Part shown: piece by piece, positions 31,013 to 40,201 of the stretch
Layout of the letters: every line of letters starts with the position of its first letter
How positions within the stretch are numbered: the first letter of the stretch is position 1
DNA from: Lutibacter flavus
GTDB lineage: Bacteria; Bacteroidota; Bacteroidia; Flavobacteriales; Flavobacteriaceae
Length of the DNA stretch: 64,000 nt
Direction of reading: 5' to 3'
NCBI RefSeq assembly: GCF_900188355.1
Contig: NZ_FZNX01000007.1
Coordinates: 1-64,000, forward strand
The notes under the pieces: generated by a model
What the model was told of the DNA's origin: nothing
The model's input: the letters and a program-made list of their open reading frames with translations, nothing else
Database searches by the model: none
Translations under genes and position numbers: made by a program

Positions 31013-31326
31013 ATTATTCAGTATATTTTATATGGTGTAAATAGCGTGTTTAGCTAACTAAGTTATTAACAAATTGCAGATTTTGAAAAAGTCTCTTAAA
31101 TCTATTTGAAACTAGTTAAAACCTGATTTTTTGATTTTTTTTCTTTGCTTATTTCTAAAAAAATAAAAAAAGCGCTTATTCGGCTTTATTTTGAATCTAA
31201 AATCAGTCTAAATATTAACTTTTCTCAAATAATTTTTGTGGAAAAATCAAATTTTGAAAATAATCTTGTTTAATATGAATTATAAAGAGATAAAAATTAC
31301 GATACTGAAAAAAATAGAATAAAGTA
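31013..31326. other. Intergenic region between divergent gyrB and guaA
   Basis: About 310 bp. No gene, RNA signature, repeat or strong hairpin seen. It contains several A/T tracts and an AGCGCTTATTCGGCTTT-like partial inverted repeat near 31163-31180 that is too imperfect to call. Confidence 0.5.
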
Positions 31327-31356
31327 TTTGTGCTATTTATATTAATATTATTTTTG
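31327..31356 (+). promoter_or_regulatory. guaA promoter
   Basis: TTTG at 31327-31330 and TATTTTTG at 31349-31356, spaced 18 bp. The -7 box ends 3 bp before the ATG at 31360, so the transcript would be leaderless or nearly so. This promoter also argues against a longer frame beginning with GTG at 31330, which would put the promoter inside the coding region. Confidence 0.7.
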
Positions 31357-31359
31357 CGG

Positions 31360-32892
31360 ATGCAACATCAGGTACTTATATTAGATTTCGGTTCGCAATA
31401 CACGCAGTTGATTGCTCGAAGAGTTAGGGAATTAAACATTTTTTGTGAAATATTTCCATACAATAGTAAAAATTTTAAGGTTGAAGATTACAAAGCTGTA
31501 ATTCTTTCAGGAAGCCCTTTTTCGGTGAGATCTGAAGACGCACCTCATCCAGATTTATCTAAAATAAAAGGTAAGATACCTTTATTAGGTGTTTGCTATG
31601 GAGCTCAATATTTAGCTCATAATTTTGGAGGCGATGTAGGTTCTTCTAATACGCGTGAATACGGTAGGGCAAACCTTTCTTATGTAAAAGAAAATGAGTT
31701 GTTTTTTGAAGGAGTTAATTTAGGGAGTCAGGTTTGGATGAGCCATAGTGATACCATTTTAGATTTACCTGAAAGTTTTGAGTTGATAGGAAGTACGCAT
31801 GATGTGAAAAATGCGGCATTTAAAATAAAAGACGAAAATTCCTACGGAATTCAATTTCACCCGGAAGTTTATCATTCAAAAGACGGTTTAACAATTTTGA
31901 AAAATTTCTTAGTAAGTATTGCTGGAGTTGCTCAAACTTGGACACCAGATTCTTTTGTAGAAACAACTGTTGCGGAGTTAAAGGAAAAGTTAGGAAATGA
32001 TAAGGTTGTTTTAGGACTTTCAGGTGGAGTAGATTCAACTGTGGCAGCAACTTTAATTAGCAAAGCTATTGGTAAAAACTTGTATTGTATTTTTGTAAAT
32101 AATGGTTTATTACGAAAAAATGAGTTTGAAAATGTATTGGATCAATATAAACACATGGGATTAAATGTAAAAGGTGTAGATGCTTCGGCACGTTTTTTGA
32201 AAGAATTGGCTGGAGAATCGGATCCAGAAGGAAAACGCAAAATTATTGGTCGTGTTTTTATTGAAGTTTTTGATGATGAAGCGCACGAAATTCAAGATGT
32301 AAGTTGGTTAGCACAGGGAACAATTTACCCAGATGTTATTGAGTCAGTTTCAGCAACAGGCGGACCATCGGCAACTATTAAATCGCACCATAATGTTGGA
32401 GGATTACCTGATTTTATGAAATTGAAAATAGTGGAGCCTTTAAATACATTATTTAAAGATGAGGTTAGGAGAGTTGGAAGGTCTATGGGAATTGATGAGG
32501 AATTATTAGGACGTCATCCTTTTCCAGGACCAGGTTTAGGAATAAGAATATTGGGTGATATTACAGCTGAAAAAGTGAGAATGTTACAAGAAGTTGATCA
32601 TATTTTTGTTCAAGGTTTAAAAGATGATGGTTTGTATGATAAAGTTTGGCAGGCAGGTGCAATGTTATTGCCTGTTAATTCAGTTGGTGTAATGGGAGAT
32701 GAAAGAACTTATGAGAAAGCGGTAGTTTTAAGAGCTGTAGAATCTACTGATGGAATGACAGCTGATTGGGTGAATTTACCTTATGAGTTTTTACAAAAAA
32801 CCTCAAATAAGATAATAAATGGTGTAAAAGGCGTTAATAGAGTAGTTTATGACATCAGTTCTAAACCGCCAGCTACAATTGAATGGGAATAA
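31360..32892 (+). CDS. guaA: GMP synthase (glutamine-hydrolysing)
   Basis: About 510 residues from ATG 31360 ([20 protein letters not shown]). The class I glutamine amidotransferase domain has the nucleophile Cys in [11 protein letters not shown] and His/Glu in [10 protein letters not shown]. The ATP pyrophosphatase domain has GLSGGVDST, and the C-terminal dimerisation domain ends [18 protein letters not shown]. It converts XMP to GMP. An upstream in-frame GTG at 31330 exists, but the extension is hydrophobic, unlike the family N-terminus, and spans the promoter. A LysM gene follows after 27 bp and probably shares the transcript. Confidence 0.97.
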   Translation: MQHQVLILDFGSQYTQLIARRVRELNIFCEIFPYNSKNFKVEDYKAVILSGSPFSVRSEDAPHPDLSKIKGKIPLLGVCYGAQYLAHNFGGDVGSSNTREYGRANLSYVKENELFFEGVNLGSQVWMSHSDTILDLPESFELIGSTHDVKNAAFKIKDENSYGIQFHPEVYHSKDGLTILKNFLVSIAGVAQTWTPDSFVETTVAELKEKLGNDKVVLGLSGGVDSTVAATLISKAIGKNLYCIFVNNGLLRKNEFENVLDQYKHMGLNVKGVDASARFLKELAGESDPEGKRKIIGRVFIEVFDDEAHEIQDVSWLAQGTIYPDVIESVSATGGPSATIKSHHNVGGLPDFMKLKIVEPLNTLFKDEVRRVGRSMGIDEELLGRHPFPGPGLGIRILGDITAEKVRMLQEVDHIFVQGLKDDGLYDKVWQAGAMLLPVNSVGVMGDERTYEKAVVLRAVESTDGMTADWVNLPYEFLQKTSNKIINGVKGVNRVVYDISSKPPATIEWE

Positions 32893-32919
32893 AAACTATA
32901 TTAAAATAAATATTTTTCT

Positions 32920-34641
32920 ATGAAAAGAATAATTTTATTACTAGCATTTTTAATAGGATTTACAATCGTATTAGAAGCTCAGCAAAAAAAATATGTTTCT
33001 TACACAGTAAAAAAAGGAGAAACATTAAAAAGCATTGCTAGATCTTACAAAATCTCTACGAGAGACTTGCGTAAATTGAATCCTGATGTAAGTAGAAAAC
33101 CAAAAGCAAATACGGTTATAATTGTTCCAAATAAGAATTATGGAAAAAGCCTTACTGAGGTTGTAACTGGAAATGACAAACTATATATTGTTCAACCAAA
33201 AGAAACATTATACGGAATTTCAAAAAAGCATAATATAACAATTGAGGATTTAAAAGCTACAAATCCAGAATTAGAAAATGGAGTGAAAATTGGTATGAAA
33301 TTAATTATTCCAGGTTCAAAAAATGCTGAAATAGAAGGTGAGGAAAAATTTATGTTACATACAGTTATAAAAGATGATACCGTTTATAATTTAACCAAAA
33401 AGTATGATATTTCCAGAGAGGATTTGTTTTCTCTTAACCCAAATTTAAGCGAAGGTTTAAAACTTGGGATGGTTTTAAAAATAAAACCAGTTGAAGAAGG
33501 TGAATTAGTTGAAGATTTTGAAGAAGAAACCGAAACAAGCTTATTTGTAGAATCATTAAATTTTGATAAAACAGTTAATGTAGCAATAATGCTTCCGTAT
33601 CAATTAAACAAATATTCAGATTCTATTCCGGATAGAACATTTGAAAAAGGTAATTCTATTTTAAATATTGCAACGGATTTCCATCAAGGGGCTTCCATGG
33701 CAATTGACTCATTAAGAAGAAAAGGAATTCATGTAAATGTATCTTATTTTGATACTCAAAATTCGAGCTATAAGTTGCAAACCATTGTAGATCGTAATGA
33801 TTTTAGTGAAACGGATGTTGTTATAGGACCTTTATTCTATTCAAAAGCACATTGGTTATCTAATCAAATTGATGCTCCTGTTATTGCTCCATTGTATTCT
33901 AAAGATCAAGATAATTTATCTGATAAAAATCTAATTAAATCAGATTCTAATTCTGATATCACATTAGAAGAAACGCTTTTAGTTTATTTAAAAGAAAATT
34001 ATAATGGAGAAAATATTATTATAATTAATGATGGAAATGAGGGTTCTCAAAGTAAATTATGGAAAGCTGTTAACGAAATAAAAACCTTTGATTCAATTCA
34101 AAATATTTCTGTAATTAAATCTCAAAAAGGATTTATTGATAATGAAAAAATTGCTGAAAAATTAAAAGAGGATTCTACTAATTGGATAATTTTAATTAGT
34201 GATGATAATGTTACAACAGCAGCAGCCGTTAACAATTTAAAAGTATTTATTGAGGAATATAAGCTTACATTGTTTAGTATTAATAAAGGAAGGAATTTTG
34301 ATCATATTGACAATTCTTTTTTAGGACAATTAAATTTTGTTTATCCAACTACGGATTTTGTAAATATGGAAAATAAAAATGTAAAACGTTTCTTTAAAAA
34401 ATTTAGAGTTGAAAACTATTCTGCTCCTTCAAAATATGCCATAAGAGGCTTTGATGTTACTTATGATGCATTAATAAGATTGGCAAGTAAAAATGATTTA
34501 GAAGAAGGTTTGAAAGCTGGTAAATCAGAAAGAGTTTCAGCCTATTTTAACTACAATAAAAAAATGTTTGGAAGTTTCGAAAATAATGGGGTGTATTTAG
34601 TACAATATAATAAAGAGTTGATTCCTGTAATTTTGGAATAA
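32920..34641 (+). CDS. LysM protein with periplasmic-binding-protein-like domain
   Basis: 573 residues with a signal peptide (LIGFTIVLEAQQ). Three LysM modules lie at about 28-72, 87-132 and 143-190 (SYTVKKGETLKSIARSYKIS, IVQPKETLYGISKKHNITI, VIKDDTVYNLTKKYDIS), which would bind peptidoglycan. From about residue 220 there is a type I periplasmic-binding fold of the amino-acid ABC/LppC type (VNVAIMLPYQLNKYS, DVVIGPLFYSKAHWLSN, KYAIRGFDVTYDALIRLASK). The arrangement recalls outer-membrane or periplasmic regulators of cell-wall synthases, but that role is inferred. Downstream of guaA by 27 bp. Confidence 0.85.
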   Translation: MKRIILLLAFLIGFTIVLEAQQKKYVSYTVKKGETLKSIARSYKISTRDLRKLNPDVSRKPKANTVIIVPNKNYGKSLTEVVTGNDKLYIVQPKETLYGISKKHNITIEDLKATNPELENGVKIGMKLIIPGSKNAEIEGEEKFMLHTVIKDDTVYNLTKKYDISREDLFSLNPNLSEGLKLGMVLKIKPVEEGELVEDFEEETETSLFVESLNFDKTVNVAIMLPYQLNKYSDSIPDRTFEKGNSILNIATDFHQGASMAIDSLRRKGIHVNVSYFDTQNSSYKLQTIVDRNDFSETDVVIGPLFYSKAHWLSNQIDAPVIAPLYSKDQDNLSDKNLIKSDSNSDITLEETLLVYLKENYNGENIIIINDGNEGSQSKLWKAVNEIKTFDSIQNISVIKSQKGFIDNEKIAEKLKEDSTNWIILISDDNVTTAAAVNNLKVFIEEYKLTLFSINKGRNFDHIDNSFLGQLNFVYPTTDFVNMENKNVKRFFKKFRVENYSAPSKYAIRGFDVTYDALIRLASKNDLEEGLKAGKSERVSAYFNYNKKMFGSFENNGVYLVQYNKELIPVILE

Positions 34642-34646
34642 CAAAA

Positions 34647-34704
34647 AATAATTGAACATAAAAAAAGCGCAACATTTGTTGCGCTTTTTTTATGTTCAAT
34701 TATT
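34647..34704. terminator. 58-bp perfect palindrome, bidirectional terminator
   Basis: 28-nt perfect arms (34647-34674 and 34677-34704) around TT. The central core AAAAAAAGCGCAACA-TT-TGTTGCGCTTTTTTT is a classic terminator; the outer 13 bp (AATAATTGAACAT) extend the stem well past need. It lies 6 bp past each convergent stop. Confidence 0.9.
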
Positions 34705-34710
34705 TTAAAC

Positions 34711-35226
34711 TTATATTTTCTTAAGCTGGTCTTTCATCATTTTAATTTGATCTTTTAAAACACCTTGAGTATCCAGTTTTTTTGCTTCATTAATTAACAT
34801 TGTTGCTTCACGCTTACGTCTTTTAGACATTGCAATTCCACCCAATTGTAATTTAGCCATCGCAATATCATGTTTCATATTTAAACCAAGACTCAATGCT
34901 TTTTTAAAAAATTTTTCAGCTTGTGTTAGGTTGGTTTGCGAAACCATTATTCCTTGTAAAAAGTTATAATACCCTTGTTGTTTTTTAATTAAAGCAGTAC
35001 TTGGGTTTTTTATATAAGTTAACCATTTACTTGCTCCAGCAAAGTTTTGTTTTCTTAATTGAAGAAAGGCTAATAAGATAAATTCATTTTTAAAATAGAA
35101 CAAAACAAAAATTCCAGCTAATAAAATTAATGAAATCCCATTCATAATGTTCCCATCAACAAATTGAAATATTGCCCAAACTAAAATTCCTCCCGCTATT
35201 ACTAATTTTATATACTTATTAAACAT
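34711..35226 (-). CDS. Small membrane protein with TPR-like repeats
   Basis: 171 residues. Two adjacent hydrophobic segments lie at 8-25 and 29-56 (VIAGGILVWAIFQFVDGN, GISLILLAGIFVLFYF). The rest is helical with TPR-like units (YYNFLQGIMVSQTNLTQAEK, FFKKALSLGLNMKHDIAMAK) and a Lys-rich end. Family unknown to me. Such genes commonly sit next to ccsBA in flavobacteria, so a link to cytochrome c maturation is suggested by position only. It starts about 50 bp after the ccsBA stop, with a TAACTTTG box at 35249. Confidence 0.65.
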   Translation of the reverse strand: MFNKYIKLVIAGGILVWAIFQFVDGNIMNGISLILLAGIFVLFYFKNEFILLAFLQLRKQNFAGASKWLTYIKNPSTALIKKQQGYYNFLQGIMVSQTNLTQAEKFFKKALSLGLNMKHDIAMAKLQLGGIAMSKRRKREATMLINEAKKLDTQGVLKDQIKMMKDQLKKI

Positions 35227-35248
35227 TGATAATTTTTTTAATAGTTTG

Positions 35249-35256
35249 CAAAGTTA
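35249..35256 (-). promoter_or_regulatory. Candidate -7 box of the small TPR membrane gene
   Basis: TAACTTTG on the minus strand, 22 bp upstream of its ATG and just past the ccsBA stop. It could give this gene its own promoter apart from ccsBA read-through. Confidence 0.45.
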
Positions 35257-35276
35257 CGTTTTTGCAACGATTTTAA

Positions 35277-38200
35277 TTATTTTTTATAATGTTTTTTGAA
35301 CTTAATATATGCAAATATTGAAAGAACAGAAACTATTGCAACCGCATAATACACAAAAGTTGGCGTAATTGCTTTATCTCCACTAGCATAAGAATGTAAA
35401 CCAGATAGATAGAAGTTTACTCCAAAATAAGTCATTAAAATAGATGCAAAAGCAGCTACAGAAAATAAATTAAATGTAAATCTACTGCGTAAACCAGGAA
35501 CTAAACGCAAGTGCAATACAAACGCGTAAATCATAATACTTATTAATGCCCATGTTTCTTTTGGATCCCATCCCCAGTAGCGTCCCCAACTTTCGTTTGC
35601 CCACATACCTCCTAAAAAGTTACCAATGGTTAACATTATTAAACCAACCGTTATAGACATTTCATTTATAATGGTAATTTCTTTAATCATTAAACCAATT
35701 TTGGCTTTGCTTTTGGTTGTAGTTAACGCCATTAATATTAAAGCAATTAAACCTAAGATCATTCCTAATGCAAATGGTCCATAACTAGCTACAATAATTG
35801 AAACGTGGATCATTAACCAATACGAATTTAGTACAGGTTGTAAATTGGCAATTTCTGGATCCATCCAGTTCCAATGAGCTACCATTAATATAAATGCTGT
35901 TAAAAATGCAGTGGCAGCAATCGTCATGGACGATTTCCTTCCAAATATCAATCCAAATAGCATCGTTGCCCAAGCAACATAAATCATACTTTCATAAGCA
36001 TTACTCCAAGGTGCATTTCCACTTACTATCCAACGGGCTATTAAGCCTCCTGTATGCATTAAAAATAATACTAATATAATTGCAATACTTCCTTTAATTA
36101 AATAATTTAAGGCTTTATTATTCTTAAATATTTGTATAATTACGAAGAAGAACATTAATGTTCCAATGTACATGTAATAGCTATAGATACTTTTAAAAAT
36201 ATCATATTTGTTATATGAAATTTCTAAATCTATTTTACTCTCAGAAGGATAAACGGCACTTCCATATCTTTTTTGAAAGTTAATGATGCCATCAAGAATC
36301 TCATTCGATTTTGAATAATCTTTTGATAAAGCCGAAGCATTTAAAGTTTGAACGTAAATTGGTAAAATTTGACGTACAAATACAGAATCTTGACCTTTAA
36401 AATTTCCTTGATCGATATTGTTATGTGAAACCCATGTATTATTACTATCATTAGGAATAGGGAATATTCTCAAAATATCACCAGTAATTGCTGAATAAAA
36501 TAAATTTACTCTTCTATCAACATTAATTACGTCTTTTTCGAATTTACTTTTAATGTTGCTTTTCTGAGCTTCCTGTTGAATTTCAGAAATTTTATACATT
36601 CCTTTATCATCGAAAAAACTTGCAAGTTGTGCATATTTTTGCTCGTGAGGAATACCTATAATATCTCTTAATTTTGTATTTCCTTTTTCAATATAAATAA
36701 TTGGAATTTGAAACCACAATCTCGGATTTTGTTGAATTGATAAAAACACCTGTGTAGCATTCATATCTTTATAAGTATCATGCTTACTTACCTTACGTAA
36801 TAATTGAGAAGAATACGTATGCACTGGTTTCATTCTACCGCCAGCATCTTGTATAATTACTTTACTAAATTTTTCTGCATGTGTTATATCAATATAATTA
36901 GCAACGAGTGCCGAGTCAATTTGTTTTTCAGATAAGATGTGATTATGCTGTTGTGAAAATGCAAAAGAAGAAATTAGTAGCAGCGCAATTGTAGTTAGCG
37001 TTGCTTTTTTTATTCTAATTTTTTGAAGACTTTTTCTTAAGAAATCGAAACGTGTATTTTTAAAAAATAAAATTAGGATTAAACCAGCATACAATAAAAA
37101 GTAACCAATATATGTAACTGTAGAGCCCCAAAAATCATGATTTACAGATAAATGAGTTTCTTCATATTGTTCAGTAATATTGTAACTAGATTGAAAAAAT
37201 TTATAGCCCTTATAATTTAAAATGTTGTTCATAAATATTCTAAAATCAAAAGTTTCACTTGGATCAATAACAGTTATTTCACTAGCAAAAGACATAGCGC
37301 TTTGTGATCCTGGGTAATTATCTAATTGAAAATCATTTAATTTAATACTAAAAGGTAATTGCATTTGCATTGCCCCGTAGCTCATTCTAAAATTGAGTTT
37401 TCCAACTGAAAATTGAGTTGGTGGTTGTATTGCAAATTTTGCTCCATTTAATTTAATATGTTTTGTTTCTCCACCAGTTGTTACATCAAATTCTAATTGA
37501 GCTAAAGAATTTTGTTCTTTATCCCCAACCACTGTTTTATAATTTCCTTTAATAGGGTTCTTAGGAATAACAAATTGTAGACCGGCAATTGAGTGTACAG
37601 CTAAAATTGAGAAGTCTTGTAAAGAATCTTTTGCAATAGTACCTTCAAAACTATCTGCCATTCTAAAAAATTGTCCTTCTACTGCAGTTTGTATTTTTAA
37701 TTGACTTTCACTAAATTTAAAATCAATTGTATTTTTACCAGGAGAGTCAAAACCTACTAAAACTCCATGCACAACTTCTGAAGAACCTCTTTTAATATAA
37801 TGATTGTGTCTTCCACTGCCACCAGATTCAACAAAAAGTAAGTATTCATCTCCAGTTTCATTTTCTTCAAATACACTTGTAGCATTTGGGATATAATCAG
37901 TTAGTTTTATAGAAACATCGGTTCCTTTAAAATCGGTTTTATAATGAAACGAATTACTTCCTAAGGAAGAAAGTAAAATAGGGTGATGAATTGGTGTTTT
38001 TTGTTCATTACCATCATTAATAATGACACTTATATAATTTTTTTCAGAAAGAAAAGTATTGCTAACAGCACCTTCTTTAATTGGCATAATACCTTCGTAA
38101 CTAACGTATCTTGTAATACCAGCTCCAACTAAAATTAGAAAGAAAGCCAAATGAAAAGAGAGTACAACTAATTTTTCTTTTCTATATAATTTATATTTAA

Positions 38201-38396
38201 ATATATTTCCAAAAAAGTTGATTGCAAATAAAATCATGATTGCTTCAAACCACCATGCGTTATAAACTAATGCTTTTGAAGTTTCAGTACCATAGTCATT
38301 TTCTATAAACGTTGCTACACCCATTGAAATAGCAAAAACTAAAAATAGCACAGCCATTAAACGAGTAGAGTAAATAAGTGAAAGAATTTTGTTCAT
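35277..38396 (-). CDS. ccsBA: Cytochrome c biogenesis protein CcsBA (ResB-CcsA fusion)
   Basis: 1039 residues. The N-terminal about 470 residues are ResB/CcsB-like (STRLMAVLFLVFAISMGVAT, FHLAFFLILVGAGITRYVSY, long periplasmic part). The C-terminal part is CcsA with several membrane segments and the heme-binding tryptophan-rich motif ESWGRYWGWDPKETW at about residues 934-948. It moves heme to the outside and attaches it to CXXCH apocytochromes (system II). Both halves are full size, so it is a natural fusion as in other Bacteroidota. NorC, encoded nearby, is a client of this machinery. Confidence 0.93.
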   Translation of the reverse strand: MNKILSLIYSTRLMAVLFLVFAISMGVATFIENDYGTETSKALVYNAWWFEAIMILFAINFFGNIFKYKLYRKEKLVVLSFHLAFFLILVGAGITRYVSYEGIMPIKEGAVSNTFLSEKNYISVIINDGNEQKTPIHHPILLSSLGSNSFHYKTDFKGTDVSIKLTDYIPNATSVFEENETGDEYLLFVESGGSGRHNHYIKRGSSEVVHGVLVGFDSPGKNTIDFKFSESQLKIQTAVEGQFFRMADSFEGTIAKDSLQDFSILAVHSIAGLQFVIPKNPIKGNYKTVVGDKEQNSLAQLEFDVTTGGETKHIKLNGAKFAIQPPTQFSVGKLNFRMSYGAMQMQLPFSIKLNDFQLDNYPGSQSAMSFASEITVIDPSETFDFRIFMNNILNYKGYKFFQSSYNITEQYEETHLSVNHDFWGSTVTYIGYFLLYAGLILILFFKNTRFDFLRKSLQKIRIKKATLTTIALLLISSFAFSQQHNHILSEKQIDSALVANYIDITHAEKFSKVIIQDAGGRMKPVHTYSSQLLRKVSKHDTYKDMNATQVFLSIQQNPRLWFQIPIIYIEKGNTKLRDIIGIPHEQKYAQLASFFDDKGMYKISEIQQEAQKSNIKSKFEKDVINVDRRVNLFYSAITGDILRIFPIPNDSNNTWVSHNNIDQGNFKGQDSVFVRQILPIYVQTLNASALSKDYSKSNEILDGIINFQKRYGSAVYPSESKIDLEISYNKYDIFKSIYSYYMYIGTLMFFFVIIQIFKNNKALNYLIKGSIAIILVLFLMHTGGLIARWIVSGNAPWSNAYESMIYVAWATMLFGLIFGRKSSMTIAATAFLTAFILMVAHWNWMDPEIANLQPVLNSYWLMIHVSIIVASYGPFALGMILGLIALILMALTTTKSKAKIGLMIKEITIINEMSITVGLIMLTIGNFLGGMWANESWGRYWGWDPKETWALISIMIYAFVLHLRLVPGLRSRFTFNLFSVAAFASILMTYFGVNFYLSGLHSYASGDKAITPTFVYYAVAIVSVLSIFAYIKFKKHYKK

Positions 38397-38430
38397 TTAA
38401 ATTGTTTTATTATTAAAAATAAATGTTTTG

Positions 38431-38451
38431 CAAATCTAATGATAATTGTCA
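38431..38451 (-). promoter_or_regulatory. ccsBA -7 box with adjoining palindrome (site A)
   Basis: The minus strand has TAGATTTG (plus positions 38431-38438), 35 bp upstream of the ccsBA ATG. Immediately upstream, TGATAATTGTCA at 38440-38451 lies in the -7/-33 spacer. It resembles TGATTATTGTCA at 38543 and TGATATTTATCA at 40681. The half-site likeness to FNR/CRP-family sites (TGA...TCA) is suggestive only. Confidence 0.45.
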
Positions 38452-38542
38452 AAATACAACTTTATAATTTGTATTTTGAAGACATTTATCTGCTTATAAT
38501 TTACAGATACAAATTTAAGTGTAACTTTTATCACAATTGATG

Positions 38543-38554
38543 ATTATTGTCATT
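38543..38554 (+). promoter_or_regulatory. Palindrome TGATTATTGTCA upstream of tnaA (site B)
   Basis: One mismatch from site A. Its centre is about 71 bp upstream of the predicted tnaA transcription start (about 38620), a distance used by CRP/FNR-type activators in other bacteria. Regulator unknown. Confidence 0.4.
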
Positions 38555-38605
38555 AAAATTATGGGAGAATATTTTCTTTGTTTAATGAAAAACTATAAAT
38601 TTTTG

Positions 38606-38613
38606 TACCTTCG
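38606..38613 (+). promoter_or_regulatory. tnaA promoter -7 box
   Basis: TACCTTCG, a TAnnTTCG-type -7 box. It lies about 150 bp upstream of the tnaA ATG, giving a long leader. Predicted start about 38619-38621. Confidence 0.5.
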
Positions 38614-38630
38614 TAAGAATATATCCATAT

Positions 38631-38708
38631 ATGAAAAGATTGAGTTTATTTAAAATAAATTTTAACAATTACTTAAATGTAAAGCGTCCAGAATGCTTTA
38701 TTGATTAA
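38631..38708 (+). CDS. Possible 25-residue leader peptide upstream of tnaA
   Basis: ATG at 38631 and TAA at 38706-38708. It starts about 12 nt after the predicted transcription start and ends 58 bp before the tnaA ATG. The peptide contains FNNYLNVKRPECFID at its end. It has no Trp, unlike TnaC of enterics, but carries FN and RP pairs that loosely recall TnaC. A hairpin (TAAAGC/GCTTTA, 38680-38700) overlaps its 3' part and is followed by a T-rich stretch, so an attenuator is conceivable. Could also be a chance small frame. Confidence 0.35.
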   Translation: MKRLSLFKINFNNYLNVKRPECFID

Positions 38709-38766
38709 TTTTTATTTTAAAACTTCTTTATATTACTTTTTACTTTCAATTTAAAACATATTTATT

Positions 38767-40143
38767 ATGGAATTACCATATGCAGAACCTTATAAAATAA
38801 AAATGGTTGAATCTATTAAGCGTTCAACAAAAGATCAACGTTTAGAATGGATTAAAAAAGCGCATTACAATTTATTCAATTTATCTTCAGAAAATGTATT
38901 TATAGATGTGTTAACAGATTCAGGAACAGGAGCGATGAGTGATCAGCAATGGGCAGAAATGATGGTTGGAGACGAAAGCTATGCAGGTTCTTCTTCATTT
39001 TTAAAATTAAAAAAACAGGTTAAAAAAATAACTGGTTTTAAATATTTTTTACCAACGCATCAGGGTAGGGCAGCAGAGAATGTGTTGTTTTCAGCAATGG
39101 TGAAAGAAGGAGATATTGTGCCTGGTAATTCGCATTTTGATACCACAAAAGGGCATATAGAATTTAGAAAAGCAACTGCTGTGGATTGCACAATTGATGA
39201 AGCATTTGATACATCAGTTATTCACCCTTTCAAAGGAAATGTAGATTTAAGAAAATTAGAAACTGTTTTTAAAAATTATCCAAAAGAAAAAATACCCTTT
39301 GTTATTTTAACTATTACCTGCAATAGTGCGGGAGGCCAACCCGTTTCTGTTAAAAACACTAAAGAGGTTTCAAAATTATGTAAACAATACGGAGTTCCAT
39401 TGTATTTTGATGCTGCGAGATTTTCGGAAAATGCATATTTCATTAAAAAAAGAGAAAAAGGATTTCAAGATAAAACTATTAAGGAAATTGTGAAAGAAGT
39501 ATTTTCTTATGGAGACGGTATGACAATGAGTGCCAAAAAAGATGGTTTGGTAAATATGGGTGGATTTATTGCCTTAAATAATAAAGAAGTGTTTAAGCAG
39601 GCAACTGTTTTTAATATTATGTATGAAGGTTTCATTACTTATGGTGGTATGAATGGCCGCGATATGGGTGCATTGGCAGTAGGGTTAAATGAGTCAACTG
39701 AATATAATTATTTAGAAAGTAGAGTGGAACAAGTTGCATATTTAGGACAAAAATTAGTTGATTATGGTGTTCCGGTTCAGCAACCTTTTGGTGGTCATGC
39801 AATATTTTTAGATGCCAATAAGTTTGTACCTACTATACCAAGAGAAGAGTATAGAGCACAGGCCTTAGCTATTGAACTTTATATAGTAGGGGGAATTAGA
39901 GGTGTAGAAATTGGAACTGTTTTGGCAGATCGTGATCCGTTTACAAGAAAAAATAGATATCCAGATTTAGAGTTGGTGAGGTTAGCAATTCCAAGAAGAA
40001 CATATACTAATAATCATATGGATTATATTGCGGCAACTTTAAAAAATATTTATGATTCACGAGAAGGTGCAAAATCTGGGTATAAAATTGTAGATGAAGC
40101 TCCAATTATGAGACATTTTACAGTTAAATTTGAAAAAATATAA
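38767..40143 (+). CDS. tnaA: Tryptophanase
   Basis: 458 residues, beta-eliminating lyase family, PLP-bound. The Schiff-base Lys is one of the pair in MSAKKDGLVNMGG (residues 257/258). Features that favour tryptophanase over tyrosine phenol-lyase are FDTTKGH (FTTTRYH in TPL), ITCNSAGGQPVS, VEIGTVLADRDP rather than the TPL Arg-containing MERG, and a C-terminal MRHFT with the tryptophanase-type His. It splits tryptophan into indole, pyruvate and ammonia. It sits upstream of the Rrf2/nor block with 58 bp to rrf2. No tryptophan permease gene is adjacent. Confidence 0.9.
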   Translation: MELPYAEPYKIKMVESIKRSTKDQRLEWIKKAHYNLFNLSSENVFIDVLTDSGTGAMSDQQWAEMMVGDESYAGSSSFLKLKKQVKKITGFKYFLPTHQGRAAENVLFSAMVKEGDIVPGNSHFDTTKGHIEFRKATAVDCTIDEAFDTSVIHPFKGNVDLRKLETVFKNYPKEKIPFVILTITCNSAGGQPVSVKNTKEVSKLCKQYGVPLYFDAARFSENAYFIKKREKGFQDKTIKEIVKEVFSYGDGMTMSAKKDGLVNMGGFIALNNKEVFKQATVFNIMYEGFITYGGMNGRDMGALAVGLNESTEYNYLESRVEQVAYLGQKLVDYGVPVQQPFGGHAIFLDANKFVPTIPREEYRAQALAIELYIVGGIRGVEIGTVLADRDPFTRKNRYPDLELVRLAIPRRTYTNNHMDYIAATLKNIYDSREGAKSGYKIVDEAPIMRHFTVKFEKI

Positions 40144-40201
40144 TACTTTTTACTCTTTTTTTAGTAATTTCACCAAAAATGAAATCGAAAAGTAAGTTAT
40201 T

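Noticed and set aside
31330-31359. GTG-initiated extension of guaA
   Set aside because: It covers the promoter boxes, is hydrophobic, and the family begins at the ATG at 31360.
38767-40143. Tyrosine phenol-lyase instead of tryptophanase
   Set aside because: FDTTKGH, VEIGT and MRHFT match tryptophanase, and the TPL-specific Arg/Thr residues are missing.
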